DNA of 64,000 nucleotides from an uncultured Butyricicoccus sp. (GTDB lineage: Bacteria > Bacillota > Clostridia > Oscillospirales > Butyricicoccaceae). The DNA lies in contig NZ_CALWJM010000036.1 of assembly GCF_944381005.1 (NCBI RefSeq), forward strand, positions 1 through 64,000, given 5' to 3'. Below, piece by piece: positions 50,954-62,930 of this stretch (the first letter of the stretch is position 1; the number at the start of each line of letters is the position of its first letter). The notes beneath the pieces are model-generated. The model ran no database searches. It saw only the letters and a program-made list of their open reading frames with translations, and was not told where the DNA came from. The translations under genes were made by a program, and so were the position numbers.

Positions 50954-53101
50954 TTATCTTGACATAAATTGATATAGAATTGCAATTGCTTCTTCACGGG
51001 TAGCAACTTGTCCAGCTGCAAAATTGCCGTGTTCGTCGCCAGACACAATGCCCAAGCCTTGCGCAATCGCTGCATATCCATAATAAGCCTGTGGAATACG
51101 GTCGGCATCAGCGAAGGTACAACGGAAAATATCCGGAATCTGTGCTGCTTTTCCATAACCGCCACTGTCCAGCAACATTTTGACCAGCTCTGCGCGTGTC
51201 ACAAGGCGTGTATCCTCTCGTTCGGTGCGCTGTAACAGTCCAAGCATGTACGCATGTTCATATACTTGTTCTTCTGCGCCGTCTTCGCTAAGGTCAACCA
51301 AAATACCATTGGTACTTGCCAACAGCGCCAGCAAGTCAAGCTGTGTCAACTGTTTTTGCGGCTGGAGCGATTGTCCAAGCCAACCAATACCATACGAGGC
51401 CAACGCCTGCGCCTGCTCTTTCGCCCAACTTTGTTCCAAATCGGGATAGACCAATGCAGCGGTCGTATTTTCCCAAGTGATTGGTTGCGCTGTCTTAGCG
51501 TCAATGCCACGGGTATCAATGGTTTGTTCTGCGGTAAAGCCCAACTCTAACAGATAGGGATAGGCTTCGCCTGGATAAATGGTCAAATCAGAAGACTGTG
51601 CATACAGAACGTCAGGAACCGGCGTATAACCCAATTGGGTTTCGTAGGTAGAGAACCATGCATCCAGCGCTTCTTGTGGCGAAATTAAGTTATCTGCAGA
51701 ATCAAAAGTTGGGGTGGCTTCATAGTCTTTACTCAAAGAACAAATGGTGCCGTCTGTGACATCAACCGCTATTGAGATAGAATTGGTGGGGAAGGGGTGG
51801 CCGTTGACTTGCTGGGCGAACCGGAATCGGTGTGCGGATGCGTTATAGTCGTTTTCGGCATCCGTAGCCTGATAGAGCATACAAGTGCTTGCCTGTTCTG
51901 GCCACAGCTTCTTTAAAAATGTTTGAGCAATTTGTTGTGCCTGTTCCAGATTGATTTGTGCCGGGCCATCACGTTCGACCCAAGTGGAACCAGAAACCGA
52001 GCGTAAAGCACCTGTTTTGCCGTCCAATATAATGGTTCGGCGGAAAGTTCCAAGCGCTGTATCACCGATATAATATAAATATGCCGTCACATCGCCCGTT
52101 TCACTGTCCAGACGATAAGAACTGGAGGAGAGGACACAATTTTGTAATCCCAGTTCGGGCCATACGCGCGCTTTTTTATCCAGGGTTTCTTGTGAAAGGA
52201 CATTTGCCATTTGCGCGATACCACTTTGTTCTGCTGGGGATAATCCGTTATCCATGCTCTCCATATCTGCGCCGCTGGCAGCAGCGTAATAATTGTCATC
52301 TCCAATGAGTTGTTTGGTCAACTCGGTTAAATTAACAAGCTCACCGGTTTCGGCATTTACATAGAATTCATCTCGCGGCTCGGGAACGTATCGCAGTACA
52401 GCGCGTTTTCCGCTGTCATCCAGAACGTATTGCAAGCGCAGGTGGAATGTATTTTTGAGCTGTGTACGCGCATATTCTTCAATTTCAGGATGAGAAGAAA
52501 AATCGTAGACGGTTGGGTCAACAATTTCACCGGTATAGATTGTATACTGGTCATCTCGATTAAAGCGTAAAATTTCCCCTGTTTCGGCGTCCACTGTAAT
52601 TGATATACGAATGGGGGACGGCAATCCATATAAGGACAAAAAAGCATTGAAATGATAATCAGAGCCATTGACTGTTGACCGATTATCGGTTGAAGATAGC
52701 ACGGCACTTTCTGGTGCAGCTAAAATTTGATTTAAAAATTGTTGAGCTTTTTGCTGTGCCTGTGCTTGGGTCAATTTTGGAAAGGAAGGGATTGCCGTTG
52801 ATGAATTGGAAACGGTACGGTCATTGATTTGATAAGAGTAGCGATAAATCGTACCATTTTCACTGGCAGTAACGTGCAAAGATACTTCGGTATTTTCCCA
52901 GTTTAATGACCATAATGCGCGAAACGTACTTTCTTCCAAGTCCCCGGAAAACGAAGTATAGGTATTATCAATTTGAAGAATTTGTTTGACTGTTTGGGCG
53001 ACTTGTGTTAAGCGCTGTTCAATGGGGTCAGCTGCCACAGCAGATAAGCCGGATGGTAAAACCAATGCAGCCGATACCAGCATACTGAGTGCTTGTTTCA
53101 T
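50954..53101 (-). CDS. Exported PepSY/YcdB-like protein with C-terminal SLH region
   Basis: A 715-residue secreted protein. The start at 53101 is 8 bases after GGGAGG (the frame is open three codons more). A signal peptide ends near VAA at 24. It has repeated PepSY/YcdB-type modules (QAQQKAQQFLNQIL and LEQAQQIAQTFLKKL with TGEILRFNRDD, TGALRSVSGSTW). The last 160 residues hold S-layer homology motifs (TRAELVKMLL, FADADRIPQAYYGYAAIAQG, TREEAIAILYQF) that tether proteins to the wall. PepSY modules are thought to inhibit proteases or act in the periphery. Single gene. Confidence 0.85.
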   Translation of the reverse strand: MKQALSMLVSAALVLPSGLSAVAADPIEQRLTQVAQTVKQILQIDNTYTSFSGDLEESTFRALWSLNWENTEVSLHVTASENGTIYRYSYQINDRTVSNSSTAIPSFPKLTQAQAQQKAQQFLNQILAAPESAVLSSTDNRSTVNGSDYHFNAFLSLYGLPSPIRISITVDAETGEILRFNRDDQYTIYTGEIVDPTVYDFSSHPEIEEYARTQLKNTFHLRLQYVLDDSGKRAVLRYVPEPRDEFYVNAETGELVNLTELTKQLIGDDNYYAAASGADMESMDNGLSPAEQSGIAQMANVLSQETLDKKARVWPELGLQNCVLSSSSYRLDSETGDVTAYLYYIGDTALGTFRRTIILDGKTGALRSVSGSTWVERDGPAQINLEQAQQIAQTFLKKLWPEQASTCMLYQATDAENDYNASAHRFRFAQQVNGHPFPTNSISIAVDVTDGTICSLSKDYEATPTFDSADNLISPQEALDAWFSTYETQLGYTPVPDVLYAQSSDLTIYPGEAYPYLLELGFTAEQTIDTRGIDAKTAQPITWENTTAALVYPDLEQSWAKEQAQALASYGIGWLGQSLQPQKQLTQLDLLALLASTNGILVDLSEDGAEEQVYEHAYMLGLLQRTEREDTRLVTRAELVKMLLDSGGYGKAAQIPDIFRCTFADADRIPQAYYGYAAIAQGLGIVSGDEHGNFAAGQVATREEAIAILYQFMSR

Positions 53102-53237
53102 AAGATGCACCTCCCTTTTGGTTACTCCAACTTTGTTAAATTTATTTTATACCAAAAAGTTCCAGATGAAAAGTAAGTTTTTAAAAAAAGGAGAAATAGC
53201 AACTTGCTATTTTTTATTTTTGTGAATCATTCCTAAA

Positions 53238-53277
53238 CAAAAAGACCGTTATAAATATATTTATAACGGTCTTTTTG
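53238..53277. terminator. Terminator after dapL
   Basis: AAAAAGACCGTTATAAATA arm with its complement, almost no loop, T runs on both sides, just after the dapL stop codon. Confidence 0.88.
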
Positions 53278-53290
53278 TTTAAAAAATAGC

Positions 53291-56397
<3,107 letters not shown>

Positions 56398-56427
56398 ATT
56401 TTATCGTAAAAAAGTTTATTTCGTCAA
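56398..56427 (-). promoter_or_regulatory. Promoter of pyrG-dapL
   Basis: Minus-strand TTGACG (56422-56427), 18-bp spacer, TAAAAT (56398-56403). Confidence 0.65.
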
Positions 56428-56540
56428 GCAATGTTTATAGATAGATATGAAATTTTCGGATTTGACTAGAATCTTTATCTTGTTCTATTATCTATTTATC
56501 ACTTTATCACAAAAAATTAGCGAGTGTGCACAGACATATA

Positions 56541-56580
56541 AAAAGTTCCCCGCAGGGTTATGACCCTGCGGGGAACTTTT
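56541..56580. terminator. Terminator of the eda-VOC-kdgK operon
   Basis: Near-perfect arms AAAAGTTCCCCGCAGGGT and complement with a 4-base centre. It lies about 80 bases after the kdgK stop codon and has T runs on the minus strand. Confidence 0.85.
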
Positions 56581-56659
56581 GTGAAAGGAGATTGATACTT
56601 GAATATAGAAATAGGAGATGTTAAGTTAATTTGAGCGCTTGTACCAAAAAGCCCAAATG

Positions 56660-57679
56660 TTAGCGCTGTACGCGGCCGGAGCCATCGCCACCAGCCAGCT
56701 TTTCCACTTCGGAAACAGTCACTAAGTTGTAGTCACCCTCGATAGAGTGCTTGAGTGCAGAAGCAGCAACTGCAAATTCAACTGCTGCCTGCGTATCCTT
56801 ACCGGACAGCAGCGCATAAATCAGGCCGCCGCCGAAGGAATCGCCGCCGCCAACGCGGTCAACGATGTGCAGATGATATTCCTTGGAGAAGCAATAGTTC
56901 TCGCCGTCATAGAGCATAGCAGCCCAGTCATTATCACTTGCAGAAATCGAAGTGCGCAGGGTAATGGCAACCTTTTCAAAGCCAAACTTGTCCGCCAGCT
57001 GCTTGGCAACCGACTTATAGCCTTCCTTGTTGAGCTTGCCGCCATAGATATCGGTGTTTTCGGCCTCAATGCCAAATACATCCTTTGCATCTTCTTCGTT
57101 AGAGATGCACACATCCACATACTGACACAAATCGGTCATTGCAGCGCGTGCTTCTTCGCGTGTCCACAGTTTGCCGCGGTAGTTCAGGTCACAGGAAATC
57201 TTAACACCATGTGCCTTTGCAGCCTTACAAGCCTGTCGGCAGATTTCTACCAGATTCTGACCGAGTGCCGGAGTGATGCCGGTAAAATGGAACCAGTCCA
57301 CGCCCTCAAAGATAGCGTCCCAATCAAAATCAGACGGTGCAGCTTCCTGAATGGCAGAGTGTGCACGGTCATAGATGCAGACTGAACCGCGCTGAGAAGC
57401 GCCCTTTTCCAAGAAATAAATGCCGACACGGTCGCCGCCGCGCACGATTTTCGAGGTATCAACGCCATACTTGCGCAGCGAATTGACTGCTGCCTGACCA
57501 ATGGCATGGGTGGGGAGCTTGGTGACAAACGAAGCGTCTACGCCGTAGTTTGCCAGAGAAACAGCAACGTTTGCTTCGCCGCCGCCAAATGTTGCCTGAA
57601 GCTGGTCATCCTGGAAGAAACGATAATAGCCGTTCGGGGCCAGACGAAGCATCAGTTCGCCAAAGGTAACAACCTTCAT
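56660..57679 (-). CDS. kdgK: 2-keto-3-deoxygluconate kinase (PfkB family)
   Basis: A 339-residue ribokinase-type sugar kinase. FGELMLRLAPNGYYRFFQDD and FGGGEANVAVSLANYG bind the sugar, and DRVGGGDSFGGGLIYALLSG holds the catalytic Asp and anion hole. It phosphorylates 2-keto-3-deoxygluconate to KDPG, which the Eda product cleaves. Its place with eda and a divergent IclR regulator supports the assignment over other PfkB sugars. A GAAGGAG site precedes the ATG. Confidence 0.92.
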   Translation of the reverse strand: MKVVTFGELMLRLAPNGYYRFFQDDQLQATFGGGEANVAVSLANYGVDASFVTKLPTHAIGQAAVNSLRKYGVDTSKIVRGGDRVGIYFLEKGASQRGSVCIYDRAHSAIQEAAPSDFDWDAIFEGVDWFHFTGITPALGQNLVEICRQACKAAKAHGVKISCDLNYRGKLWTREEARAAMTDLCQYVDVCISNEEDAKDVFGIEAENTDIYGGKLNKEGYKSVAKQLADKFGFEKVAITLRTSISASDNDWAAMLYDGENYCFSKEYHLHIVDRVGGGDSFGGGLIYALLSGKDTQAAVEFAVAASALKHSIEGDYNLVTVSEVEKLAGGDGSGRVQR

Positions 57680-57770
57680 GGAATAAACTCCTTCTCTGTT
57701 TTTTGAAATGGTGGTAACGTAATTTTTTAACTGGATTGGTATTTAAGGGTAACGTATTTTGCCAAAATAT

Positions 57771-58118
57771 TTAGGCCTTTCCGACCAGATGCACGGCAAA
57801 GCCGCAAATCTCATCGGCTAGATAAATCGCATTCAAACGGCCATCGTCCTTGAACTTAGCCGTCGATTGGTCAAACTGGAAACCACGCGCTTCCAATTCA
57901 GCTTTTGCAGCGGCAACATCAGGTGTGCCGATTGCAATATGACCCATTTTTCCCAAGTAGGGCGCTTTCATGATTTCCACGCCGGAACCGGCAAAAATAG
58001 AGCTGTTGCCTTCCTTAACCGGAAAACCAAAGAGTGTGCAAAACAGGTTAGCCGCTTTGCGCGCTTCATCCTCATTTGCCGCATTGATGCCGACATGGGC
58101 GAGCGAAAACTCAGCCAT
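57771..58118 (-). CDS. Small VOC/glyoxalase-fold protein in the KDG operon
   Basis: A 115-residue vicinal-oxygen-chelate-fold protein from the ATG at 58118: SLAHVGINAANEDEARKAANLF, GSGVEIMKAPYLGKMGHIAIGT, and DQSTAKFKDDGRLNAIYLADEICGFAVHLV. The metal-site residues (His at the start, His in GHIAIGT, Glu/His near the end) appear partly kept. It overlaps the end of eda by 8 bases, so it belongs to KDG/KDPG catabolism. Similar short genes are seen next to eda in Clostridia; its reaction is unknown. Confidence 0.82.
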   Translation of the reverse strand: MAEFSLAHVGINAANEDEARKAANLFCTLFGFPVKEGNSSIFAGSGVEIMKAPYLGKMGHIAIGTPDVAAAKAELEARGFQFDQSTAKFKDDGRLNAIYLADEICGFAVHLVGKA

Positions 58119-58755
58119 TGCGCGCCTCCTTGACGATTGCAACCGACTGCTTGCACAGGTCGGTAATCTCTGCCCATTTCTGTCCTTCAATCAGGTCAGC
58201 CGTTACCATGTAAGAACCGCCGCATGCTGCCACAACCGGGCACTTGATATAATCAGCCAGATTCTTGAGCGAAACGCCGCCAGTCGGCATAATCTTGAAC
58301 ATCGGGAACGGTGCAGACATTGCCTTAATCTTTGCAACGCCGCCGGACTGCTCAGCAGGGAAGAACTTGAGGACATCCAAGCCAAACTTGAGCGCCGCAT
58401 GATAATCGGTGGGAGTGGTGCAGCCGGGCAGGATGATAACCTTCTTATCCTGGCAATAAGCCACCAGTTCGGGGTCAAAACCAGGGGTTACGATGAACTG
58501 TGCGCCAGCAGCCAGTGCTTCATCGACCTGTGCAGTGGTCAGAACGGTGCCAGCACCAACAATCATATCCGGACAGGTTTCCTTCATGATACGAATTGCA
58601 TCGGCTGCGCCTGCTGCACGGAAGGTCACTTCGGCAACTGCAACGCCGCCTTCACACAATGCCTTTGCCAGCGGTGCGGCATCGCGGGTCGGATGATTCA
58701 ATTTGATAACAGGTACAACACCAATTTGTGCAATTTGTTCCAGAAGCTTGTCCAT
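58111..58755 (-). CDS. eda: KDPG/KHG aldolase
   Basis: A 214-residue class I aldolase. It cleaves 2-keto-3-deoxy-6-phosphogluconate to pyruvate and glyceraldehyde 3-phosphate. VAEVTFRAAGAADAIR holds the catalytic Glu, MIVGAGTVLTTAQVDEALAAGA is typical, and the Schiff-base Lys is in LKFFPAEQSGG. It is the first gene of the operon, behind GGAGG, with a candidate operator (58782-58797) upstream. Confidence 0.94.
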   Translation of the reverse strand: MDKLLEQIAQIGVVPVIKLNHPTRDAAPLAKALCEGGVAVAEVTFRAAGAADAIRIMKETCPDMIVGAGTVLTTAQVDEALAAGAQFIVTPGFDPELVAYCQDKKVIILPGCTTPTDYHAALKFGLDVLKFFPAEQSGGVAKIKAMSAPFPMFKIMPTGGVSLKNLADYIKCPVVAACGGSYMVTADLIEGQKWAEITDLCKQSVAIVKEARNG

Positions 58756-58781
58756 AATGCAACCTCCAAATGTTTTATATT

Positions 58782-58797
58782 ATGAAACTTCGTTTTA
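58782..58797. promoter_or_regulatory. Candidate IclR/KdgR operator at eda
   Basis: ATGAAACTTCGTTTTA: a TGAAAC half-site and an imperfect inverted partner three bases on, about 27 bases upstream of eda. It resembles KdgR-type sites (TGAAAC/GTTTCA halves). Confidence 0.5.
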
Positions 58798-58903
58798 ATT
58801 ACTTAACTATCTTTATTATAAAGCCTTTCTATCAAAAAACAAGGGGGCGATATCCTAAAAATTGATTGCATTTTTTATGGAAATTTGTTAAAATCAAAAC
58901 ATA

Positions 58904-58920
58904 GTTTTACGATATGAAAC
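58904..58920. promoter_or_regulatory. Second candidate operator at the iclR-type gene
   Basis: GTTTTA, 5 bases, TGAAAC, directly before the regulator's ribosome-binding site. The half-sites match those in front of eda but in reversed order, suggesting autoregulation. Confidence 0.45.
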
Positions 58921-58933
58921 GGAGATGAGCGCA

Positions 58934-59710
58934 ATGGCAGAGAAAGGCTCTGTGCAGTCTTTAGACCGTGCTTTTGATATCATGGAAGAACTGTGCCGTG
59001 CAAAAGACGGCTTGCCCATTCACATGTTGACCGAGCGCACCGGTTTGCATAAAAGCACGGTACATCGGTTGCTGTCCTCTATGGCTGCACGCGGGTATGT
59101 GCGAAAAGATGAAGAAAGCGGCCGTTATCGCATGACAACCAAACTTTACGCCCTATCTGGTCAGGTTGTCGAAAATCTCGACCTTGTTCAAATCGCGCGC
59201 CGTCCAATGGAAGCACTTTGTCATCGTGTACACGAAACCGTGCACCTTGTTGTGCCAGAAGGCACGGATATTGTGTATGTGCATAAGGTAGACGCAGAAC
59301 AGGGGGCAATCCGCATGTTTTCCCGCATCGGAATGCGTCGCCCGATGTACTGCACAGGCGTCGGCAAAGCCATGATGGCTTGTATGTCCGATGAGGAAGT
59401 GGACCATATTTGGGAAAACAGCAATATTCAAGCGTACACACCGCACACCATTGTCACGCGCGAACGACTGCAAAATGTACTTGACGCCGTGCGCAAACGC
59501 GATTGCGCGTTTGACAATGAGGAAAACGAATTGGGCGTGCGGTGCATCGCGGCCGCCATTCGCGACTATTCCGGCAAAGTCTGCGGGGCATTGTCCATCA
59601 GTGCGCCGCTTATCCGCATGAGCGACAGCTATCTAGCCCAGCTCAAACCCGCTTTGATTGAAACCCGCGACCAAATTGCGCGCGGAATGGGCTGGATGGG
59701 GCAGGAATAA
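58934..59710 (+). CDS. IclR-family regulator (KdgR-like)
   Basis: A 258-residue regulator. The winged helix is in LDRAFDIMEELCRAKDGLPI and TGLHKSTVHRLLSSMAARGYV. The effector domain has HETVHLVVPEGTDIVYVHKV and TGVGKAMMA, then the Cys-containing ELGVRCIAAAIRDYSGKVCGAL. It is divergent from eda-VOC-kdgK, so it most likely represses that operon and responds to KDG or KDPG. The ATG at 58934 is preferred because GGAG lies 9-10 bases before it; an in-frame ATG at 58925 is too near. Confidence 0.9.
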   Translation: MAEKGSVQSLDRAFDIMEELCRAKDGLPIHMLTERTGLHKSTVHRLLSSMAARGYVRKDEESGRYRMTTKLYALSGQVVENLDLVQIARRPMEALCHRVHETVHLVVPEGTDIVYVHKVDAEQGAIRMFSRIGMRRPMYCTGVGKAMMACMSDEEVDHIWENSNIQAYTPHTIVTRERLQNVLDAVRKRDCAFDNEENELGVRCIAAAIRDYSGKVCGALSISAPLIRMSDSYLAQLKPALIETRDQIARGMGWMGQE

Positions 59711-59836
59711 CGCACTGCTGTTTATGATATCTTGTTCTATCCAAACCTATACCAACTGCCAAATAACAAAACTGGTTTTCGGCATTCTCGCAATTTTCTA
59801 TTTTGTGAAATCTCAGTAAAATTTTCCAAGAACTCT

Positions 59837-59864
59837 TTGCAGATACAATAAAATCGCGTATGAT
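59837..59864 (+). promoter_or_regulatory. Promoter of the phosphofructokinase gene
   Basis: TTGCAG (59837-59842), 16 bp, TATGAT (59859-59864), 25 bases before the ATG. Confidence 0.55.
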
Positions 59865-59888
59865 AACTATAAGCAGGAGGTAAGTACA

Positions 59889-60962
59889 ATGAAAATTGGT
59901 ATGCTGACAAGCGGCGGCGATTGCCAGGGACTGAATTCCGCTCTGCGCGGCGTTGCAAAAACACTTTATAATGAGTTTGGAAAAGATGTCACACTGTACG
60001 GTATTCGAGACGGCTATCGCGGCCTTATCGAGGGTGACTATCACCTGATGGAACCCGACTCCTTTTCCGACATCTTGACCTTGGGCGGCACCATTCTGGG
60101 CACCTCTCGTCAACCCTTTAAAACCATGCAGAAAGCCGATGAGAACGAGGAGACCAAGCTGCAAAAAATGCTGGAAACTTGCAAAAAGGCGCGTTTTGAC
60201 TGCTTGGTTATTTTGGGCGGCAATGGTACGCACAAAACGGCAAATCTGCTTTCTGAAAATGGCATCCACGTCGTAACCCTTCCCAAAACCATTGACAACG
60301 ACCTTTGGGGCACCGAAATGACTTTCGGGTTTGAATCGGCAGTCAATATTGCCACGAGTGTCATTGATTCCATTCACTCCACCGCATTTTCCCACAGCCG
60401 TGTATTTATCGTGGAAACGATGGGGCACAAAGCTGGCTGGCTGACGCTCTATGCCGGTATCGCTTCAGGTGCCGATGTCATCGTCATTCCGGAAATTCCT
60501 TACAGCGCAAAAGCGATTGCATCTGCAATTGAAAAGCGTTCCAAAAGTGGAAAGCGTTTTTCGATTTTGGCGGTTGCAGAAGGCGCAATCAGTCAGGAAG
60601 AAGCTCGCATGAGCAAAAAAGAGTTCAAAGAAGCGCGTAAAAACATGCCGTATCCGTCGATTTCGTACCGCATTGCGGACGAGCTGAAGGAATTGACCGG
60701 TCAAGAAATCCGCGTGACCATTCCGGGACATTACCAGCGCGGCGGCGCACCTTGTCCGGCTGACCGCCTACTGACCACTCGATTGGGTGTTGCTGCGGCA
60801 CAGCTCATTCGAGATAAAAAGTTCGGCAATATGGTTGCCGTACAGAACAATAAGATTGTGCCCGTTCCGTTGTCTGAGGTGGCTGGTAAGCTCAAAACCG
60901 TTCCGCCGGACAGCGATATTGTACAAGCTGCTCGCAATTTGGGCTTGTCGATGGGAGATTGA
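59889..60962 (+). CDS. pfkA: 6-phosphofructokinase (group III, mixed-substrate type)
   Basis: A 357-residue PFK: MLTSGGDCQGLNSALRG binds the nucleotide, PKTIDNDL holds the catalytic Asp, ETMGHKAGWL binds fructose 6-phosphate, and PGHYQRGGAP is a family mark. The nucleotide loop reads GGNGTHKTA. Gly at the position that separates ATP from PPi users, together with Lys in PKTIDND, is the group III pattern; these are usually ATP-dependent but not allosteric like E. coli PfkA. Asn replaces the usual first Asp of GGDG. AGGAGG precedes the ATG. Single gene. Confidence 0.92.
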   Translation: MKIGMLTSGGDCQGLNSALRGVAKTLYNEFGKDVTLYGIRDGYRGLIEGDYHLMEPDSFSDILTLGGTILGTSRQPFKTMQKADENEETKLQKMLETCKKARFDCLVILGGNGTHKTANLLSENGIHVVTLPKTIDNDLWGTEMTFGFESAVNIATSVIDSIHSTAFSHSRVFIVETMGHKAGWLTLYAGIASGADVIVIPEIPYSAKAIASAIEKRSKSGKRFSILAVAEGAISQEEARMSKKEFKEARKNMPYPSISYRIADELKELTGQEIRVTIPGHYQRGGAPCPADRLLTTRLGVAAAQLIRDKKFGNMVAVQNNKIVPVPLSEVAGKLKTVPPDSDIVQAARNLGLSMGD

Positions 60963-61009
60963 CCCGATTTTTTACGATTACTGCAAAGAGTTGTACTTGA
61001 TACCATGCA

Positions 61010-61043
61010 AAAGGCTCGCAGAACATGTTCTGCGAGCCTTTTA
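61010..61043. terminator. Bidirectional terminator between pfkA and the ABC exporter genes
   Basis: AAAGGCTCGCAGAACA arm and complement, almost loop-free (ACATGT centre), between convergent genes. Confidence 0.88.
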
Positions 61044-61049
61044 TTGTCT

Positions 61050-62930
61050 TTATTCCATTTCAAACGCGCCGGTATAGAGCTGATAATAAACGCCTTTTTG
61101 GGCTATCAATTCTTCATGGCTGCCGCGTTCAATGATGCGGCCATGCTCCAATACCATAATCGCATTGGAGTTGCGAACGGTGGACAAACGGTGCGCAATG
61201 ACAAATACCGTGCGTCCATACATCAAACCATCCATACCTTGCTGCACCAATGACTCGGTTCGCGTATCAATCGAACTGGTTGCCTCGTCCAAAATCATAA
61301 CCGGGGGGTCAGCCACAGCCGCGCGCGCGATGGCGATAAGCTGACGTTGTCCTTGTGACAAGCTGGCACCGTTATCGGTCAGCATGGTATCATAGCCTTG
61401 CGGCAGACGCCGAATAAATTCATCTGCATTGGCCAAACGTGCCGCCACTTCAATTTCTTCATCCGTGGCATCCAAACGGCCATACCGGATATTTTCGCGC
61501 ACGGTTCCGGTAAATAAGTTGGTGTCCTGCAAAACAATGCCCAAAGAATGGCGCAAATCGCTTTTTTTAATCTTGTTGATGTTGATACCATCATACCGAA
61601 TCTTTCCATCTGCAATATCATAGAAACGATTGATAAGGTTGGTAATCGTGGTTTTACCTGCACCTGTCGAACCGACAAATGCCAATTTTTGACCGGGTTT
61701 TGCATATAGCGTGATATCGTGCAAAATCGGTTTGTCTGGATTATACGCAAAATCCACATCAAAAAAGCGTACATCGCCGGTCAACTTGGTATAGGTTGTT
61801 GTGCCATTCTCATGCGGATGCTTCCATGCCCAAATACCAGTTCGTTCGCTGGTTTCGGTCAAAGAGCCGTCAGGCAGGTACTTTGCGTTGACCAGTGTTA
61901 CATAGCCTTCATCCTGCTCCGGTTCTTCGTCCATCAGTTCAAAGACACGAGATGCACCGGCAAGTGCCATTACAATGGCGTTCATCTGCTGGGAAATCTG
62001 GCTGATAGGCTGGGTAAAGCTCTTAGACAACTGCAAAAATGCAGCAATCGCACCAAGCGTCAATCCGCCGCCATGAAGCGCAATCGCACCGCCGATAATC
62101 GCAATGACAACATATTGCAGATTACCAACGTTATTCATCGCTGGCATCAGAATATTTGCATATTGGTTTGCCTTACGCGCAGAACCTGCCAATGTATCAT
62201 TTAGCTTATCAAAATCTTCCTTTGCCTTTTGTTCGTGGCAGAATACTTTAACGACTTTTTGGCCTTCAATCATCTCTTCAATGTATCCATTGAGTTTACC
62301 AAGGTCGGTCTGCTGCTGAATAAAGAATGTGCCACTTCGACGGGCAATCACGCGCACCATCACCAGCATGACCGCGACGCAAACCAATACCACAATGGTG
62401 AGTTGCCAACTCATGACCAGCATAGAGAAGAATACAGCCAAAATTGTAATCACGGACGACATCGCTTGCGGAATACTTTGCGAAATCATCTGTCGCAGGG
62501 TATCGACGTCGTTTGTGTACACGCTCATAATATCGCCATGTGGATGGGTGTCAAAATACCGAATGGGTAATGCCTGCATGTGCGAAAAGAGGGTATCACG
62601 AATCCCTTTTAGGGTGCGTTGAGACACGGTTACCATAATACGGTTGTATAGGTAGGTTGCCAGCAACCCGGCAAGATAAAGCACCGCCATTCCCATCAGG
62701 GCGTGAACCAATCCGGTAAACACAGGTACATCTTGCAACAAAAGAGGCTTGATATAATCGTCAATCAGCGATTCCAAAAACACCGATGCGCCAACCGATG
62801 CGGCAGCACTGATTAAAATTGCCACCAGCACGACCACCAGCCGTAACGTGTTGCCCTCTACAATCAATCGAAACAAGCGCCCAGCCGTTCCCTTGGCTGC
62901 GCGTGGCGCGCCCTTCTTATTCTCATTCAT
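61050..62930 (-). CDS. ABC exporter half-transporter, consensus-site Walker B subunit
   Basis: A 626-residue permease-ATPase fusion from the ATG at 62930 (GGGAGG upstream). Six helices (about 25-330) lead to an ATPase domain with an inserted segment before it. Walker A is GSTGAGKTT, the signature is LSQGQRQL (deviant), Walker B is MILDEATSSID with the catalytic Glu, and the switch His is in IAHRLST. It overlaps the upstream partner by 8 bases. The pair forms a heterodimeric exporter like BmrCD or TM287/288, with this subunit supplying the catalytic Glu. Substrate unknown. Confidence 0.92.
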   Translation of the reverse strand: MNENKKGAPRAAKGTAGRLFRLIVEGNTLRLVVVLVAILISAAASVGASVFLESLIDDYIKPLLLQDVPVFTGLVHALMGMAVLYLAGLLATYLYNRIMVTVSQRTLKGIRDTLFSHMQALPIRYFDTHPHGDIMSVYTNDVDTLRQMISQSIPQAMSSVITILAVFFSMLVMSWQLTIVVLVCVAVMLVMVRVIARRSGTFFIQQQTDLGKLNGYIEEMIEGQKVVKVFCHEQKAKEDFDKLNDTLAGSARKANQYANILMPAMNNVGNLQYVVIAIIGGAIALHGGGLTLGAIAAFLQLSKSFTQPISQISQQMNAIVMALAGASRVFELMDEEPEQDEGYVTLVNAKYLPDGSLTETSERTGIWAWKHPHENGTTTYTKLTGDVRFFDVDFAYNPDKPILHDITLYAKPGQKLAFVGSTGAGKTTITNLINRFYDIADGKIRYDGININKIKKSDLRHSLGIVLQDTNLFTGTVRENIRYGRLDATDEEIEVAARLANADEFIRRLPQGYDTMLTDNGASLSQGQRQLIAIARAAVADPPVMILDEATSSIDTRTESLVQQGMDGLMYGRTVFVIAHRLSTVRNSNAIMVLEHGRIIERGSHEELIAQKGVYYQLYTGAFEME

